64,000 nt of DNA from Citrobacter freundii ATCC 8090 = MTCC 1658 = NBRC 12681 (GCF_011064845.1 NZ_CP049015.1:3348001-3412000); one strand, 5' to 3'. Counted from the stretch's first letter, positions 32,176 to 41,550 are shown. Numbers and translations: made by a program. The notes: generated by a model from the letters alone, not told the origin.

Positions 32176-32949
32176 TTACTTCAACGAACCTTTGAGGAAC
32201 TGCTGCAAACGTGGACTTTGCGGATTACCGAATACCTGCTCCGGGTCGCCCTCTTCCTCAATTTTCCCCTGATGCAGGAAAATCACGTGCGTGGAAACAT
32301 GACGGGCAAACCCCATTTCGTGAGTCACCACCACCATGGTTTTCCCCTCTTCGGCCAGCTGTTGCATAATGCGCAGCACTTCACCCACCAGTTCAGGATC
32401 TAGTGCCGATGTGGGTTCATCAAACAGCAACACTTCCGGCTCCATCGCCAGCGCACGGGCAATGGAAACACGCTGCTGCTGACCACCGGACAGATGCACC
32501 GGATATTTGCCCTGCGCGCGCTCATCAATGCCCACTTTAGCCAGATACTTCACCGCACGGTCGCGGGCTTCCTGTTTGCTCAGCCCCAACACCTGGATCG
32601 GCGCTTCCATGACGTTTTCCAGCACCGTCATGTGGCTCCACAGATTAAAGTGCTGAAAGACCATCGTCAGACGCGTGCGCAGCAGGCGCAGCTGATTTTT
32701 GTCCGCAACCTTGAGCTGACCGTCTTTGTCGCGCACCAGACCAATGTTCTGACCACTGACTATAATCGACCCGGCGCTTGGTTTCTCAAGAAAGTTAATG
32801 CAGCGCAGGAAGGTACTTTTACCGGAACCTGACGAGCCAATAATACTGATAACATCACCCGCGTTGGCCTGCAGCGACACCCCTTTCAGCACTTCATGTT
32901 CGCCGTAGTGCTTATGTAAATCGATAACGTTTAATTTATTTTCAGACAT
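32176..32949 (-). CDS. hisP: Histidine/LAO ABC transporter ATP-binding protein HisP
   Basis: HisP (257 aa) is the ATPase of the HisQMP importer, which takes histidine from HisJ and lysine, arginine and ornithine from ArgT. It has Walker A GSSGSGKS near 39-46, the signature LSGGQQQR, Walker [16 protein letters not shown] and the switch histidine in VVTHEMG. I chose ATG 32949 (MSENKL), 13 bases after the hisM stop and matching the known start; a longer frame to 32979 would overlap hisM and add residues not seen in the family. It is the last gene of the operon. Confidence 0.96.
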   Translation of the reverse strand: MSENKLNVIDLHKHYGEHEVLKGVSLQANAGDVISIIGSSGSGKSTFLRCINFLEKPSAGSIIVSGQNIGLVRDKDGQLKVADKNQLRLLRTRLTMVFQHFNLWSHMTVLENVMEAPIQVLGLSKQEARDRAVKYLAKVGIDERAQGKYPVHLSGGQQQRVSIARALAMEPEVLLFDEPTSALDPELVGEVLRIMQQLAEEGKTMVVVTHEMGFARHVSTHVIFLHQGKIEEEGDPEQVFGNPQSPRLQQFLKGSLK

Positions 32950-32962
32950 CGTGTTACTCGAA

Positions 32963-33670
32963 TCATTTAGAGGATACATGCTGCAACCAGCGTTTTTCCG
33001 CTTTACGGAACAGACTGATCAGGAAATACGAAATAATCAAATACAGTACAGCGGCAATACCGAAGGCGGTAAACGGCTGATACGTTGCCGAGTTGATATC
33101 GCGGGCGATTTTCAACAGGTCAGGTACCGTTGCGGTAAACGCCAGCGCCGTGGAGTGCAGCATTAAAATGACTTCATTGCTGTAAGCCGGCAGCGCAATA
33201 CGCAGCGCGGAAGGTAAAATAATGCATCGATACAGTTTGAATGACGAGAAACCGTATGCGCGAGCAGCCTCAATCTCACCGTGAGGCACGGAACGGATAG
33301 CCCCGGCGAAAATCTCAGTGGTATAGGCGCAGGTATTCAGCGTCAGTGCCAGCACGGTGCAATTCAACCCGCTGCGGAAAAACGCGTTGAGGAAGTCCGT
33401 GCCTTTGACTATCTCCAGCGTATACATTCCGGAATAAAACACCAGTAGCTGAACGTACAGCGGCGTGCCACGAAAAATATAGGTGAACAGCCAGATAGGG
33501 AACTGGATAAATTTATTACTGGAAACGCGGCCAATAGCCAAAAAGAGCGCAAGTATTCCGCCCATCACTACTGACGAAATCAAAAGCCACAGGGTGATAG
33601 CGACGCCAGTGTAGCGATATCCGTCGGTCCACAGCAGGGACTTCCAGTATTCCTGAATAATCTCGATCAC
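32963..33670 (-). CDS. hisM: Histidine/LAO ABC transporter permease HisM
   Basis: HisM (235 aa; E. coli 238) is one of the two inner-membrane permeases of the importer. It has five hydrophobic segments, and the ATPase-contact EAA loop is visible as [26 protein letters not shown] near 150-175. It overlaps hisQ by 4 bases (ATGA), and the proteins form a HisQ-HisM dimer in the membrane. The C-terminus is slightly shorter than in E. coli, with the last residues QHVSSK instead of a longer tail, which is unlikely to matter. Confidence 0.95.
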   Translation of the reverse strand: MIEIIQEYWKSLLWTDGYRYTGVAITLWLLISSVVMGGILALFLAIGRVSSNKFIQFPIWLFTYIFRGTPLYVQLLVFYSGMYTLEIVKGTDFLNAFFRSGLNCTVLALTLNTCAYTTEIFAGAIRSVPHGEIEAARAYGFSSFKLYRCIILPSALRIALPAYSNEVILMLHSTALAFTATVPDLLKIARDINSATYQPFTAFGIAAVLYLIISYFLISLFRKAEKRWLQHVSSK

Positions 33671-34353
33671 AGGTCAGCCCTCTTCACACCCACGGAATAG
33701 CGGCGCTCAAGGTACAGCAGCACACCATTAGAAACAGTGGTAAACACCAGATAGATGACCCCGCACACCACGGCAAAATAGAACGGCTCCCAGGTACTCT
33801 TCCCGGCAAGCTGGGTCGCTTTCACCACGTCTTCCAGGCCGAGCAGCGACACCAGTGCCGTGGCCTTAAGAATAACCTGCCAGTTATTACCGATTCCCGG
33901 TAAGGCATAACGCATCATCGCCGGGAACATAATGCGACGAAATATTTGTGAGCTGGTAAAGCCAAACGCCGTCGCGGCTTCAATATGGCCTTTTGGTACA
34001 GCCATAAACGCACCGCGAAAAGTTTCGGTAAAGTAGGCGCCGTAGATAAATCCAAGGGTGATAATGCCCGCAACCATCGGATCGATATCAATCTGGCCGA
34101 TACCGATGGCATCGGTAATGGTATTCAGCGCGATTTGTAATCCGTAGAAGATGAGCAGCATTAAGACCAGATCGGGCACACCGCGAATTAGCGTTGTGTA
34201 CCCTTCGAAAATAAGCCCCATTGCCCGGCTTTGCGACAGCTTTGCTGCTGCGCCGACAAGACCTATCAGAACCGCCAGTACCACCGAGCTGAGTGCCAGC
34301 TCCAGCGTAACAATTGCGCCCTGTAAAATAACACCTGAAAAGCCATACAACAT
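33667..34353 (-). CDS. hisQ: Histidine/LAO ABC transporter permease HisQ
   Basis: HisQ (228 aa) is the partner permease of HisM. It shows the same fold with the EAA loop HIEAATAFGFTSSQIFRRIMFPAMMR near 140-165, and ends with the membrane-proximal [13 protein letters not shown]. The length is that of E. coli. It follows hisJ after 185 bases containing a BIME, so expression of the permeases relative to the more abundant binding protein may be set by that repeat, as has been proposed for the Salmonella operon. Confidence 0.96.
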   Translation of the reverse strand: MLYGFSGVILQGAIVTLELALSSVVLAVLIGLVGAAAKLSQSRAMGLIFEGYTTLIRGVPDLVLMLLIFYGLQIALNTITDAIGIGQIDIDPMVAGIITLGFIYGAYFTETFRGAFMAVPKGHIEAATAFGFTSSQIFRRIMFPAMMRYALPGIGNNWQVILKATALVSLLGLEDVVKATQLAGKSTWEPFYFAVVCGVIYLVFTTVSNGVLLYLERRYSVGVKRADL

Positions 34354-34418
34354 GCTGCCTGTCCTGTCGTGTGTGGTGGAGTAGTAAGCCTCTTTTGATA
34401 TTTTGTCTCGTCACTTTA

Positions 34419-34493
34419 TGCCTGATGGCGCTTCGCTTATCAGGCCTACAAGCTTTCGTCGTAGGCCTGATAAGGCGCAGCCGCCATCAGGCA
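34419..34493. repeat. BIME (REP pair) between hisJ and hisQ
   Basis: Two inverted REP units: TGCCTGATGGCG with arm CGCTTATCAGGCCTAC (34419-34449), then GTAGGCCTGATAAGG with CCGCCATCAGGCA (34461-34493). The hisJ-hisQ REP is among the first enterobacterial REP elements described (Salmonella), and its position is conserved here. Confidence 0.9.
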
Positions 34494-34538
34494 ATAAGTC
34501 GATCAAAAATCTACGGGCTTTATCAGCACCTGCGGTAA

Positions 34539-35321
34539 TTAACCGCCGTAAACATCAAAATCGAAGTACTTTTTCGCCAGCTTCTCGTAAGTCCCATCAG
34601 CTCGCATTTCGGCGAAGGCTTTGTTCAGCGCTTCGCGCAGCTCGTTATCGTCTTTGCGCAGCCCCATCCCGGTACCCACGCCGAACAACTTCTCGTCTTT
34701 CACAGACGGACCGCCGAATTTGTAATCTTTACCGACTGGCTGTTTCAGGAAGCCTTCGCTGGCCGCGACTTCATCCTGGAACGCGGCGTCAATACGCCCG
34801 GCAGTCAGGTCAGAATAGATATTGTCCTGCCCCTGATAAGAGACAATCTCAATACCTTTTGGCGCCCAGTGTTCGTTGCCGAACGTTTCCTGGGTGGTGC
34901 CCTGCAGCACACCAACACGTTTACCTTTCAGAGACTCAATGGTCGGCTGAATAGCTGAATCTTTAGCGACAACCAGACGCGAGTCGGCTGCATAAAGCTT
35001 GTCAGTAAAAGCGATTTCCTGCTGACGTTTTTCAGTAATGGAAAGCGAGGACATGATGGCATCGATTTTCTTCGCTTTTAACGAAGGGATCAGCGCGTCC
35101 AGCGGGTTTTCCACGAAAGTACATTGCGTATTAATACGTTTGCACAGCTCTTTAGCCAGATCGATATCAAAACCGACTAATTCACCCTGTGCATTTTTAG
35201 ATTCGAACGGCGCATAAGTAGGATCGGTACCGATACGAATTTTTTGCGGAATGGCTGCAAATGCTGCGGTAGCACTGGAGAAAGCCAGAACCAGAGAAAG
35301 AGACAACACCAGTTTTTTCAT
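34539..35321 (-). CDS. hisJ: Histidine-binding periplasmic protein HisJ
   Basis: HisJ (260 aa precursor) is the periplasmic histidine receptor of the HisQMP importer. A signal peptide of 22 residues ([22 protein letters not shown], cut before AIPQKI) precedes the two-lobed SBP_bac_3 domain, which begins [13 protein letters not shown] and contains [18 protein letters not shown] chose the ATG at 35321, preceded by GAGGAT; an ATG four codons upstream is not part of the family. It is a close paralogue of ArgT upstream, from which it is separated by 247 bases with its own sigma-54-like promoter. Confidence 0.97.
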   Translation of the reverse strand: MKKLVLSLSLVLAFSSATAAFAAIPQKIRIGTDPTYAPFESKNAQGELVGFDIDLAKELCKRINTQCTFVENPLDALIPSLKAKKIDAIMSSLSITEKRQQEIAFTDKLYAADSRLVVAKDSAIQPTIESLKGKRVGVLQGTTQETFGNEHWAPKGIEIVSYQGQDNIYSDLTAGRIDAAFQDEVAASEGFLKQPVGKDYKFGGPSVKDEKLFGVGTGMGLRKDDNELREALNKAFAEMRADGTYEKLAKKYFDFDVYGG

Positions 35322-35370
35322 AACTATCCTCAACAGACTGTCTTTTATAGGGGATCTTTACAGGACCAGG

Positions 35371-35386
35371 TGCAGTTATCGTGCCA
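35371..35386 (-). promoter_or_regulatory. Sigma-54 (-24/-12) promoter of hisJ
   Basis: On the minus strand the sequence is TGGCACGATAACTGCA, which matches the sigma-54 consensus TGGCACG-N4-TTGCA at all but one position, with GG and GC elements exactly 10 bases apart. It lies about 50 bases before the hisJ ATG (35321), a sensible promoter distance. Nitrogen control of this operon is known in Salmonella; the site here is a sequence prediction. Confidence 0.8.
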
Positions 35387-35488
35387 TTAATCAGGCCGAC
35401 AAGGCAAAGTATTCTACCCTGCCGGCGGTATTTATTTGCATGAAAAGCGCTTAAGTATGCACTCATGCTTATTAAGTCAGCGATAAAA

Positions 35489-35503
35489 GCACCAAAACAG
35501 TGC
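35489..35503. promoter_or_regulatory. NtrC-like enhancer site upstream of hisJ
   Basis: GCACCAAAACAGTGC has the GCAC-N7-GTGC pattern of an NtrC (NRI) binding site. A weaker copy ending TGGTGCA is at about 35530-35546. They lie about 103-160 bases upstream of the hisJ -24 element, a normal range for a sigma-54 enhancer. Confidence 0.65.
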
Positions 35504-35568
35504 ACTGAATGTATTATGCACCGTAATAGTTACCCGCAATGGTGCAGTCAATTCCCCACGCCGCTGTA

Positions 35569-36351
35569 TTAATCGCCGTAGACATTAAAATTAAAATATT
35601 TGCTCGCCATTTTGTCGTAGGTGCCGTCTTTACGCAGTTCACCCAGCGCTTTGTCGAAAGCGGCTTTCAGCTCTGCATCATCTTTGCGCAAGCCAATCCC
35701 GGTTCCGTCGCCAAAGTATTTTTTATCTTTCACCGAAGGACCTGCAAAGTCGTAGTCCTTACCGGCAGGTTGCTTCAGGAAGCCTTCGCTGGCCGCGACT
35801 TCATCCTGCAGTGCTGCGTCGAGACGACCCGCCGTCAGGTCAGAATAGATAAGATCCTGGTTCGCATAGGCCACCACATCCACGCCTTTGCTACGCCAGT
35901 TGTCATTGGCATACGCTTCCTGAGTAGAGCCTTGCAGCACGCCAACGTGTTTACCCTTGAGGGAGTCCAGAGTCGGTTTAATTGGGGAACCTTTCGCGGC
36001 GATCAGCCGTGAGTCTGCTGCGTAAAGTTTGTCTGAGAATGCAATCTCTTGCTGACGCTTCTCGGTGATAGAAAGCGAGGAGATAATGGCATCAATTTTT
36101 TTCGCTTTCAGCGACGGGATCAGCGCATCAAAGTCGCTGGCAACCCAGGTACATTTGATCTGCATGCGCTTACACATCTCATTTCCCAGATCGATATCAA
36201 AGCCGACAAAGTCGCCTTTGGCATCTTTAGAGGAAAAAGGTGCGTACGTTGTATCTGTACCAATACGAACCGTCTGCGGAAGTGCTGCGTAGCTGGCCGC
36301 GGTGGCGGAGAGTCCTACCAGCAAAGACAAAGCAAGAACCGTCTTCTTCAT
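35569..36351 (-). CDS. argT: Lysine/arginine/ornithine-binding periplasmic protein ArgT
   Basis: ArgT (260 aa precursor) is the periplasmic LAO receptor delivering lysine, arginine and ornithine to the HisQMP permease. It has a signal peptide of 22 residues ([22 protein letters not shown]) followed by [21 protein letters not shown]. The ligand-pocket features shared with HisJ ([22 protein letters not shown] and [15 protein letters not shown]) are present. It is the first gene of the argT-hisJQMP cluster, with a sigma-54-like site 68 bases upstream. Confidence 0.97.
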   Translation of the reverse strand: MKKTVLALSLLVGLSATAASYAALPQTVRIGTDTTYAPFSSKDAKGDFVGFDIDLGNEMCKRMQIKCTWVASDFDALIPSLKAKKIDAIISSLSITEKRQQEIAFSDKLYAADSRLIAAKGSPIKPTLDSLKGKHVGVLQGSTQEAYANDNWRSKGVDVVAYANQDLIYSDLTAGRLDAALQDEVAASEGFLKQPAGKDYDFAGPSVKDKKYFGDGTGIGLRKDDAELKAAFDKALGELRKDGTYDKMASKYFNFNVYGD

Positions 36352-36418
36352 ACATAACCCTCAAGTGGCGTAATTTTATTATGTTTTACGTTGTGTTGTG
36401 TGTTTGCAGACTTTTTCA

Positions 36419-36434
36419 TGCAGGTCTTATGCCA
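36419..36434 (-). promoter_or_regulatory. Sigma-54 (-24/-12) promoter of argT
   Basis: On the minus strand the sequence TGGCATAAGACCTGCA carries the GG and GC elements 10 bases apart and matches the -24/-12 consensus well, with T for C at position 6 and C for T at the TTGC element. It lies 68 bases before the argT ATG. In Salmonella the argT promoter is NtrC/RpoN-controlled; I see no strong NtrC pair beyond it here. Confidence 0.72.
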
Positions 36435-36584
36435 TTTTCGCGTCGATGAGGATATTCGACGTTAAATATGTTAATAAAACGTTGCAATAATGTCCTGATT
36501 TTGAAGATAGCAGGTCTGACGGTCGAACCGCAGCGTTTCGTTGAGTTTTAACGAATTAAATGTTGAGGATATGATCGCGGTTAC

Positions 36585-36607
36585 AAAATTGCCCTGAAAC
36601 AGGGCAA
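36585..36607 (-). terminator. Rho-independent terminator of ubiX
   Basis: TTGCCCTG and CAGGGCAA pair exactly across a 3-base loop, followed on the minus strand by a TTTTG tract, about 30 bases after the ubiX stop. It separates the ubiX message from argT. Confidence 0.85.
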
Positions 36608-36638
36608 CGGATATTTCTTTGCACGCTGATGGAACGGC

Positions 36639-37208
36639 TTACGCCCCTTGCCAGCGGGTGAACAGGTCCTGCGGAAGGGTAATATCAAACTGGTCAAGCA
36701 CGCGATTAACCGTTTGATTAATCACATCATCGAGCGTTTGTGGACGATGATAGAACGCCGGGACTGGTGGCATAATCACTGCGCCAATTTCTGCCGCCTG
36801 GGTCATGAGGCGCAGATGCCCCAGATGCAGCGGCGTTTCGCGTACACACAGCACCAGCGGACGACGTTCTTTCAACACCACATCTGCCGCACGGGTAAGC
36901 AACCCATCGGTGTAACTGTGGGCAATGCCGGAAAGGGTTTTGATTGAACACGGCAGGATAACCATGCCGGCGGTCTGAAAAGAGCCGGAGGAGATACTGG
37001 CGGCGATATCGCGCGTATCATGATTCACATTTGCCAGCGCCTGCACGTCGCGCACAGAGAGGTCCGTTTCCAGTGCCAGCGTCTGCCGGGCAGCGGCACT
37101 CATCACCAGATGGGTTTCCACATCGGTAACGTCACGCAAAACCTGCAGCAGGCGCACGCCGTAAATTGCCCCGCTTGCGCCAGAAATACCAATGATGAGT
37201 CGTTTCAT
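36639..37208 (-). CDS. ubiX: Flavin prenyltransferase UbiX
   Basis: UbiX (189 aa) makes prenylated FMN, the cofactor of the UbiD decarboxylase in ubiquinone synthesis. The flavin-binding start GISGASGAIYGVRLLQVL (near 7-24) is characteristic, with SISSGSFQTAGMVILPCSIKTL (near 70-91) and the RRPLVLCVRETPLHLGHLRLM stretch near 114-134. It is the last gene of the cvpA-purF-ubiX run. A possible folding hairpin between purF and ubiX is at 37263-37295. No defect. Confidence 0.95.
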   Translation of the reverse strand: MKRLIIGISGASGAIYGVRLLQVLRDVTDVETHLVMSAAARQTLALETDLSVRDVQALANVNHDTRDIAASISSGSFQTAGMVILPCSIKTLSGIAHSYTDGLLTRAADVVLKERRPLVLCVRETPLHLGHLRLMTQAAEIGAVIMPPVPAFYHRPQTLDDVINQTVNRVLDQFDITLPQDLFTRWQGA

Positions 37209-37262
37209 GTGTAATAGCCCTTACTTGCTCAGGGCCGACTTTGCAGGAAATTACGGTGAGTT

Positions 37263-37295
37263 GCAAGCAAGGGTGCAGGTTGCGCCCTTGCTTGC
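37263..37295 (-). terminator. Long stem-loop between purF and ubiX
   Basis: GCAAGCAAGGG (37263-37273) pairs exactly with CCCTTGCTTGC (37285-37295); extending inward allows more pairs with one mismatch. No T-run follows on the minus strand, so it may protect the purF 3' end or reduce readthrough into ubiX rather than be a simple terminator. Confidence 0.55.
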
Positions 37296-37304
37296 GAGCA
37301 AACA

Positions 37305-38822
37305 TTAACCTTCGTTGTGCATTTCAAGGTTTTCCGCTTCGTTCTGACGCAATACCGCTTTAGCATCATCATTACGCAGGGAGTCGAGGAAATCGAGATA
37401 TTGCTGGTCGACGTCTTTGGTGACGTACACACCGTTAAACACTGAACATTCAAACTGCTGAATATCCGGATTCTCAGCACGGACAGCTTCAATCAGATCG
37501 TTCAGGTCCTGGAAGATCAGACCATCTGCGCCGATTATCTGGCGAATCTCGTCCACTTCACGACCATGCGCAATCAGCTCCGTCGCCGTAGGCATATCGA
37601 TGCCATAAACGTTCGGGAAGCGAATTTCCGGGGCGGCAGAGGCCAGATACACCTTCTTCGCTCCGGCTTCACGCGCCATCTCGATAATCTGTTCTGAAGT
37701 GGTGCCGCGCACGATGGAGTCATCCACCAGCAGCACGTTTTTATCACGGAATTCCGCACGGTTAGCGTTCAGCTTACGGCGCACTGATTTACGGCGCAGC
37801 TGCTGGCCCGGCATGATAAAGGTGCGTCCCACATAGCGGTTTTTCACAAACCCCTGACGGTACGGCTTACCGAGAATGCGGGCAATTTCCAGCGCGATAT
37901 CGCAGGAGGTTTCCGGGATTGGGATTACTACGTCGATGTCCAGATCTTCCCAATCACGGGCAATTTTTTCGCCAAGCTTAGTCCCCATATTCACACGGGC
38001 GCTGTAGACGGAAATCTTGTCGATAAAGGAGTCAGGACGAGCGAAGTAAACGTATTCAAACAGACACGGATTGCTCACCGGGTTATCAGCACACTGACGG
38101 GTAAACAGCTGGCCTTTTTCGGTGATATACACCGCTTCGCCAGGGGCTACGTCGCGCAGGAATTCAAAGCCCAACGTGTCCAGCGCTACGCTCTCAGACG
38201 CCACCATATACTCGGTACGGCCATCGCCAATATCGCGTTTGCCCATTACCAGCGGACGGATACCGTTAGGGTCGCGGAAGGCAACCATACCGTGACCGAT
38301 AATCATCGCCACGCAAGCATAGGCGCCGCGAATCTGGCGGTTGGTTGCCGCAATGGCAGCAAAAATATTGTCGGCCTCCAGCGGGTAATGGCGGAAGTTA
38401 TCCAGCTCGCTGGCGAAAATATTCAGCAGAATTTCAGAATCTGAAGTGGTATTGATGTGGCGGCGCTTTTCTTCAAACAGCTTTTTACGCAACTCATGCG
38501 CGTTGGTCAGGTTGCCATTATGGGCAAGAGTGATGCCATACGGTGAGTTGACGTAAAAAGGTTGAGCTTCGGAGGCGCTGGAGCTGCCAGCCGTTGGGTA
38601 ACGCACATGACCGATGCCCATATTGCCCTGCAAACGCTGCATATGGCGCGCTTCAAAAATATCGCTCACCATTCCGTTTGCTTTACGCAAGCGGAAGCAG
38701 TTGTTGGCATCAATGGTGATGATGCCCGCAGCATCCTGACCACGATGCTGGAGCACCGTTAACGCGTCATAAATCGACTGGTTTACCGGCATAACACCGG
38801 CGATACCGACAATACCGCACAT
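37305..38822 (-). CDS. purF: Amidophosphoribosyltransferase
   Basis: PurF (505 aa) catalyses the first committed step of purine synthesis, making phosphoribosylamine from PRPP and glutamine. The N-terminal nucleophile Cys2 is in [21 protein letters not shown] after Met removal. The glutamine amidotransferase domain covers about 1-235. The PRTase part has the PRPP-binding motif [18 protein letters not shown] near 362-379. It is near-identical to E. coli. It follows cvpA by 33 bases, and a PurR box precedes cvpA, so both genes are under purine control. Confidence 0.98.
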   Translation of the reverse strand: MCGIVGIAGVMPVNQSIYDALTVLQHRGQDAAGIITIDANNCFRLRKANGMVSDIFEARHMQRLQGNMGIGHVRYPTAGSSSASEAQPFYVNSPYGITLAHNGNLTNAHELRKKLFEEKRRHINTTSDSEILLNIFASELDNFRHYPLEADNIFAAIAATNRQIRGAYACVAMIIGHGMVAFRDPNGIRPLVMGKRDIGDGRTEYMVASESVALDTLGFEFLRDVAPGEAVYITEKGQLFTRQCADNPVSNPCLFEYVYFARPDSFIDKISVYSARVNMGTKLGEKIARDWEDLDIDVVIPIPETSCDIALEIARILGKPYRQGFVKNRYVGRTFIMPGQQLRRKSVRRKLNANRAEFRDKNVLLVDDSIVRGTTSEQIIEMAREAGAKKVYLASAAPEIRFPNVYGIDMPTATELIAHGREVDEIRQIIGADGLIFQDLNDLIEAVRAENPDIQQFECSVFNGVYVTKDVDQQYLDFLDSLRNDDAKAVLRQNEAENLEMHNEG

Positions 38823-38855
38823 ACGTCTTTTCCTCGTTCAGCAACGACCCAAAGT

Positions 38856-39344
38856 TTATACTTTGGGCAAGAAACTTGACGAGCTTTGCAGATAGTCAAA
38901 GAACCATCTGATGATGAAACTGAACTGCGGAATCAGCTGCGACTTACCCCAGTCTTCACTTTTCGACAGACCGGTAAAGGTATCGAGAAAGAACAGTATG
39001 GCGGAAACGATCAACGCTCCACGCAAAGCACCGAAGCAGATCCCCAACACCCTGTCGGTACCCGACAGTCCTGTTTTCTCTACCAGTTGGCCTATCACAA
39101 AGTTAACGATAGCGCCGACGATAAGTGTCGCGATGAACAGTATCGCGATAGCAATCCCATTTCGAACCAGTTCGTCTTCAAAGCCCGTAAACCAGACAGA
39201 CAGGTAAGTGTAGTAATGGCTGGCGACAAAGAAAGCACAACCCCAAGTCACCAACGATAATGCTTCACGAACAAAGCCACGGATCAGGCTAACCAGACAG
39301 GAAAAACCAATCACCGCGATAATGGCGTAATCAATCCAGACCAT
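38856..39344 (-). CDS. cvpA: Colicin V production protein CvpA
   Basis: CvpA (162 aa) is an inner-membrane protein first found as needed for colicin V secretion, now linked to envelope homeostasis and stress resistance. It has four hydrophobic segments, beginning MVWIDYAIIAVIGFSCLVSL. It is the promoter-proximal gene of the cvpA-purF operon. A GGGAC ribosome site lies 6 bases before the ATG. The sequence is close to that of E. coli. Confidence 0.94.
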   Translation of the reverse strand: MVWIDYAIIAVIGFSCLVSLIRGFVREALSLVTWGCAFFVASHYYTYLSVWFTGFEDELVRNGIAIAILFIATLIVGAIVNFVIGQLVEKTGLSGTDRVLGICFGALRGALIVSAILFFLDTFTGLSKSEDWGKSQLIPQFSFIIRWFFDYLQSSSSFLPKV

Positions 39345-39400
39345 ATGTGTCCCACGATTTTACGCCCTGTCGTCCTGTTCGGGGCGCATTCTAACAGAAA

Positions 39401-39416
39401 AAGAAAACGTTTGCGT
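39401..39416 (-). promoter_or_regulatory. PurR operator of cvpA-purF
   Basis: On the minus strand the site ACGCAAACGTTTTCTT fits the PurR consensus ACGCAAACGTTTTCNT at every defined position. It lies 57-72 bases upstream of the cvpA ATG, as in E. coli, where PurR represses this operon with hypoxanthine or guanine as co-repressor. Confidence 0.92.
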
Positions 39417-39440
39417 AGGGATTTCCTTTCCACGCGTAAA

Positions 39441-39472
39441 TAAAAATGGCGCTGAAAAAATCTTCAACGCCA
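39441..39472 (-). terminator. Rho-independent terminator downstream of dedD
   Basis: On the minus strand TGGCGTTGAA pairs with TTCAGCGCCA (one G-T pair), followed by TTTTTATTT. It closes the accD-folC-dedD stretch ahead of the cvpA promoter. A REP-like palindrome (GCCGGATAGCGGTG with CACCGTATCCGGC, about 39500-39530) lies between it and dedD. Confidence 0.85.
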
Positions 39473-39499
39473 TACCGTTTTATGCCTCTTCGGGCACTG

Positions 39500-39530
39500 C
39501 CGGATAGCGGTGAAAACACCGTATCCGGCC
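39500..39530. repeat. REP-like palindrome after dedD
   Basis: GCCGGATAGCGGTG is followed by AAAA and CACCGTATCCGGC, an inverted repeat with one extra base. It lies between the dedD stop (39565) and its terminator and resembles a single REP unit. Confidence 0.6.
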
Positions 39531-39564
39531 TGAATAAGAGCTGCGCCGTAAACAGCGCAATCCC

Positions 39565-40227
39565 TTAATTAGGGGTGTACCCCATCACGACGCCACTCAG
39601 ACCAGAGATCTTCTGCAGCTCGCCCAGCGAGTTCTTTAGCTTATCTTTGGAGGCGTCCGGCCCGACGAGAATGCGGGTTATTTTACCCTGCACCGGCGTT
39701 GACGGGGAAGTATATACCCGGAAGCCCGCGCCACGAAGTTTACCCACGATCTCATTGACCTTATCCGCATTTTTCAGTGCACCGAGCTGTACAACGTACG
39801 CTTTGCCGGTTGGGGCTGGCGCTTCTTCAGCGGCCGGTTTCGGCGCAGGAGTCGGTGCCGGCGTCGGAGCGACGGCAACAGGCTGCGGTTTCGGTTTAGG
39901 TTTCGGTGGTTCCACAGGCGCAGGGACAGGATCTAATTCCGCGCTGTTTGTCGTCGTCAAACGTGATGGATCCAACGATGGCGCGGCAGCATCACCCGCA
40001 CGCACCTCTTCTGCCGCCCCTTCCGGCGGCTGAGTCGGCAGCGCCTGCGTTGCTGCAGGCATCATGTCTGGTTCATCGCGATCACCGGGTTTAGGCACCA
40101 GTGGGATCGCTGCAAATTCATCCTGATAATGCTTTTTCTGCCCGTCAAGCAGCCCGGGAAGCACAATTACCCCGAGCGCGACTAGCACAATTGTGCCGAC
40201 TAATCGATTCTGAAACTTACTCGCCAC
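39565..40227 (-). CDS. dedD: Cell division protein DedD (SPOR domain)
   Basis: DedD (220 aa) is a bitopic inner-membrane division protein that helps septal peptidoglycan constriction and binds denuded glycan. The N-terminal transmembrane helix RLVGTIVLVALGVIVLPGLL (near 8-27) is followed by a periplasmic linker rich in Pro, Lys and Glu (about 90-140), and a C-terminal SPOR domain from about residue 145 (KAYVVQLGALKNADKVNEIVGKLR). The linker differs from E. coli in repeats of KPKPQP, a usual variation. It overlaps folC by 11 bases. Confidence 0.94.
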   Translation of the reverse strand: MASKFQNRLVGTIVLVALGVIVLPGLLDGQKKHYQDEFAAIPLVPKPGDRDEPDMMPAATQALPTQPPEGAAEEVRAGDAAAPSLDPSRLTTTNSAELDPVPAPVEPPKPKPKPQPVAVAPTPAPTPAPKPAAEEAPAPTGKAYVVQLGALKNADKVNEIVGKLRGAGFRVYTSPSTPVQGKITRILVGPDASKDKLKNSLGELQKISGLSGVVMGYTPN

Positions 40228-41485
40228 CGCTTCTCCCCACGTCTATTACTTCCATGACATGTGCGACAGTGTGAAAGGATCCACACACCAACACGGTATC
40301 TTCTGGCTTCGCCTCAGCAAGTGCTGCAGACCATGCCTGCGCCACGCTGTCATAAGCGTTGCCTTTGCCCAGGTGCTCCAGCAGTTGTTCTGCCGTTGCG
40401 CCACGCGGCCCTTCCAGGGGCGCACAGTACCAGACGTCAACCACGCTTTTTAACCAGGCTAACGTACCGGCAATATCTTTATCATGTAGCATACCGATAA
40501 CCGCAAGTACACGCCCGCTTTTCACTAACTTTTTCAGACGTCCGGTCAGATACTCTGCCGCATGCGGGTTATGGGCAACATCGAAAATCACTCGCGGCGA
40601 CTCGCTCACAATCTGGAAGCGCCCCGGTAAAATCGCGCGTTCGATGCCGTCACGAATCGCCTGCTCGCTAACGTTCAGCCCGCTTGCGCGCAGCGCGGCC
40701 AGCGCGGTAGCAGCATTAGGTTGTGGTACCTGCGGCAACGGCAAATGCGCCAACGTTCCATGAGCATCCGTAAACGACCAGTCGTTCTCAGTGACCGCAT
40801 AGCGCCAGTCCACGCCGCAGCGTTGCAAAATCGCCCCGCACTCTTGCGCGACATCCGCGATGGTGTAAGGCATTTCAGGCTCGCCGACGATAGCCGGTTT
40901 CTCTGCACGGAAAATGCCCGCCTTCTCACGACCAATACTTTCGCGATCCGGGCCCAGCCAGTCAGTATGGTCAAGCGCAATACTGGTGACTACAGCGACA
41001 TCGGCATCGACGATATTGGTGGCGTCAAGGCGGCCGCCTAATCCCACCTCCAGAATAACGACATCCAGTTGGGCCTGTTTAAACAGCCAGAGTGCCGATA
41101 ACGTACCGTATTCAAAATAAGTCAGGGAAATATCACCACGAGCGTCTTCAATCTCAGCAAACGAGGCGGTATGGGCTGATTCCGGCAGTTCCCCCCCCTG
41201 CACGCGTACGCGTTCCGTGTAGCGCACCAGATGAGGCGAACTATATACCCCAACTTTATATCCTGCCGCAGTCAGCACAGATTCCAGCGTACGACAGGTC
41301 GTGCCTTTTCCGTTGGTTCCTGCCACCGTAAACACAAATGGCGCGGGTTTCAATACACCCAGTTTGCGCGCTACCTGGCTTACGCGCTCAAGGCCAAGAT
41401 CGATGGTTTTACTGTGCAGGTTTTCCAGATAAGAAAGCCACGACGCCAGGGGCGACGCGGCTTGAGGAATACGTTTATTGTCCAT
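40217..41485 (-). CDS. folC: Bifunctional folylpolyglutamate synthase/dihydrofolate synthase
   Basis: FolC (422 aa) adds glutamate to dihydropteroate to make dihydrofolate and then extends folate glutamate chains, using ATP. The Mur-ligase-type ATP site is at VFTVAGTNGKGTTCRTLES near 52-70, and other family segments are SLTYFEYGTLSALWLF, DVVILEVGLGGRLDATN and the carbamylated-lysine region ESIGREKAGIFR. It overlaps dedD by 11 bases. Upstream, an ERIC element and hairpin separate it from accD; its own promoter may lie there. Confidence 0.97.
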   Translation of the reverse strand: MDNKRIPQAASPLASWLSYLENLHSKTIDLGLERVSQVARKLGVLKPAPFVFTVAGTNGKGTTCRTLESVLTAAGYKVGVYSSPHLVRYTERVRVQGGELPESAHTASFAEIEDARGDISLTYFEYGTLSALWLFKQAQLDVVILEVGLGGRLDATNIVDADVAVVTSIALDHTDWLGPDRESIGREKAGIFRAEKPAIVGEPEMPYTIADVAQECGAILQRCGVDWRYAVTENDWSFTDAHGTLAHLPLPQVPQPNAATALAALRASGLNVSEQAIRDGIERAILPGRFQIVSESPRVIFDVAHNPHAAEYLTGRLKKLVKSGRVLAVIGMLHDKDIAGTLAWLKSVVDVWYCAPLEGPRGATAEQLLEHLGKGNAYDSVAQAWSAALAEAKPEDTVLVCGSFHTVAHVMEVIDVGRSGGE

Positions 41486-41517
41486 GATGCCTGTAATTTT
41501 ATTACGTAGATTAAAGC

Positions 41518-41550
41518 AAAAGGCAGCGCCAGTTGGCCCTGCCCTTTTTT
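41518..41550. terminator. Stem-loop between accD and folC
   Basis: AAAAGGCAG (41518-41526) and CTGCCCTTTTTT (41539-41550) can pair, with a mismatch, over a GC-rich loop. The T-run is on the plus strand side, so as a minus-strand terminator after accD it is weak. It directly abuts the ERIC element. Confidence 0.45.

Noticed and set aside
32950..32979. Ten-residue N-terminal extension of hisP
   Set aside because: It would overlap hisM and has no counterpart in known HisP proteins.
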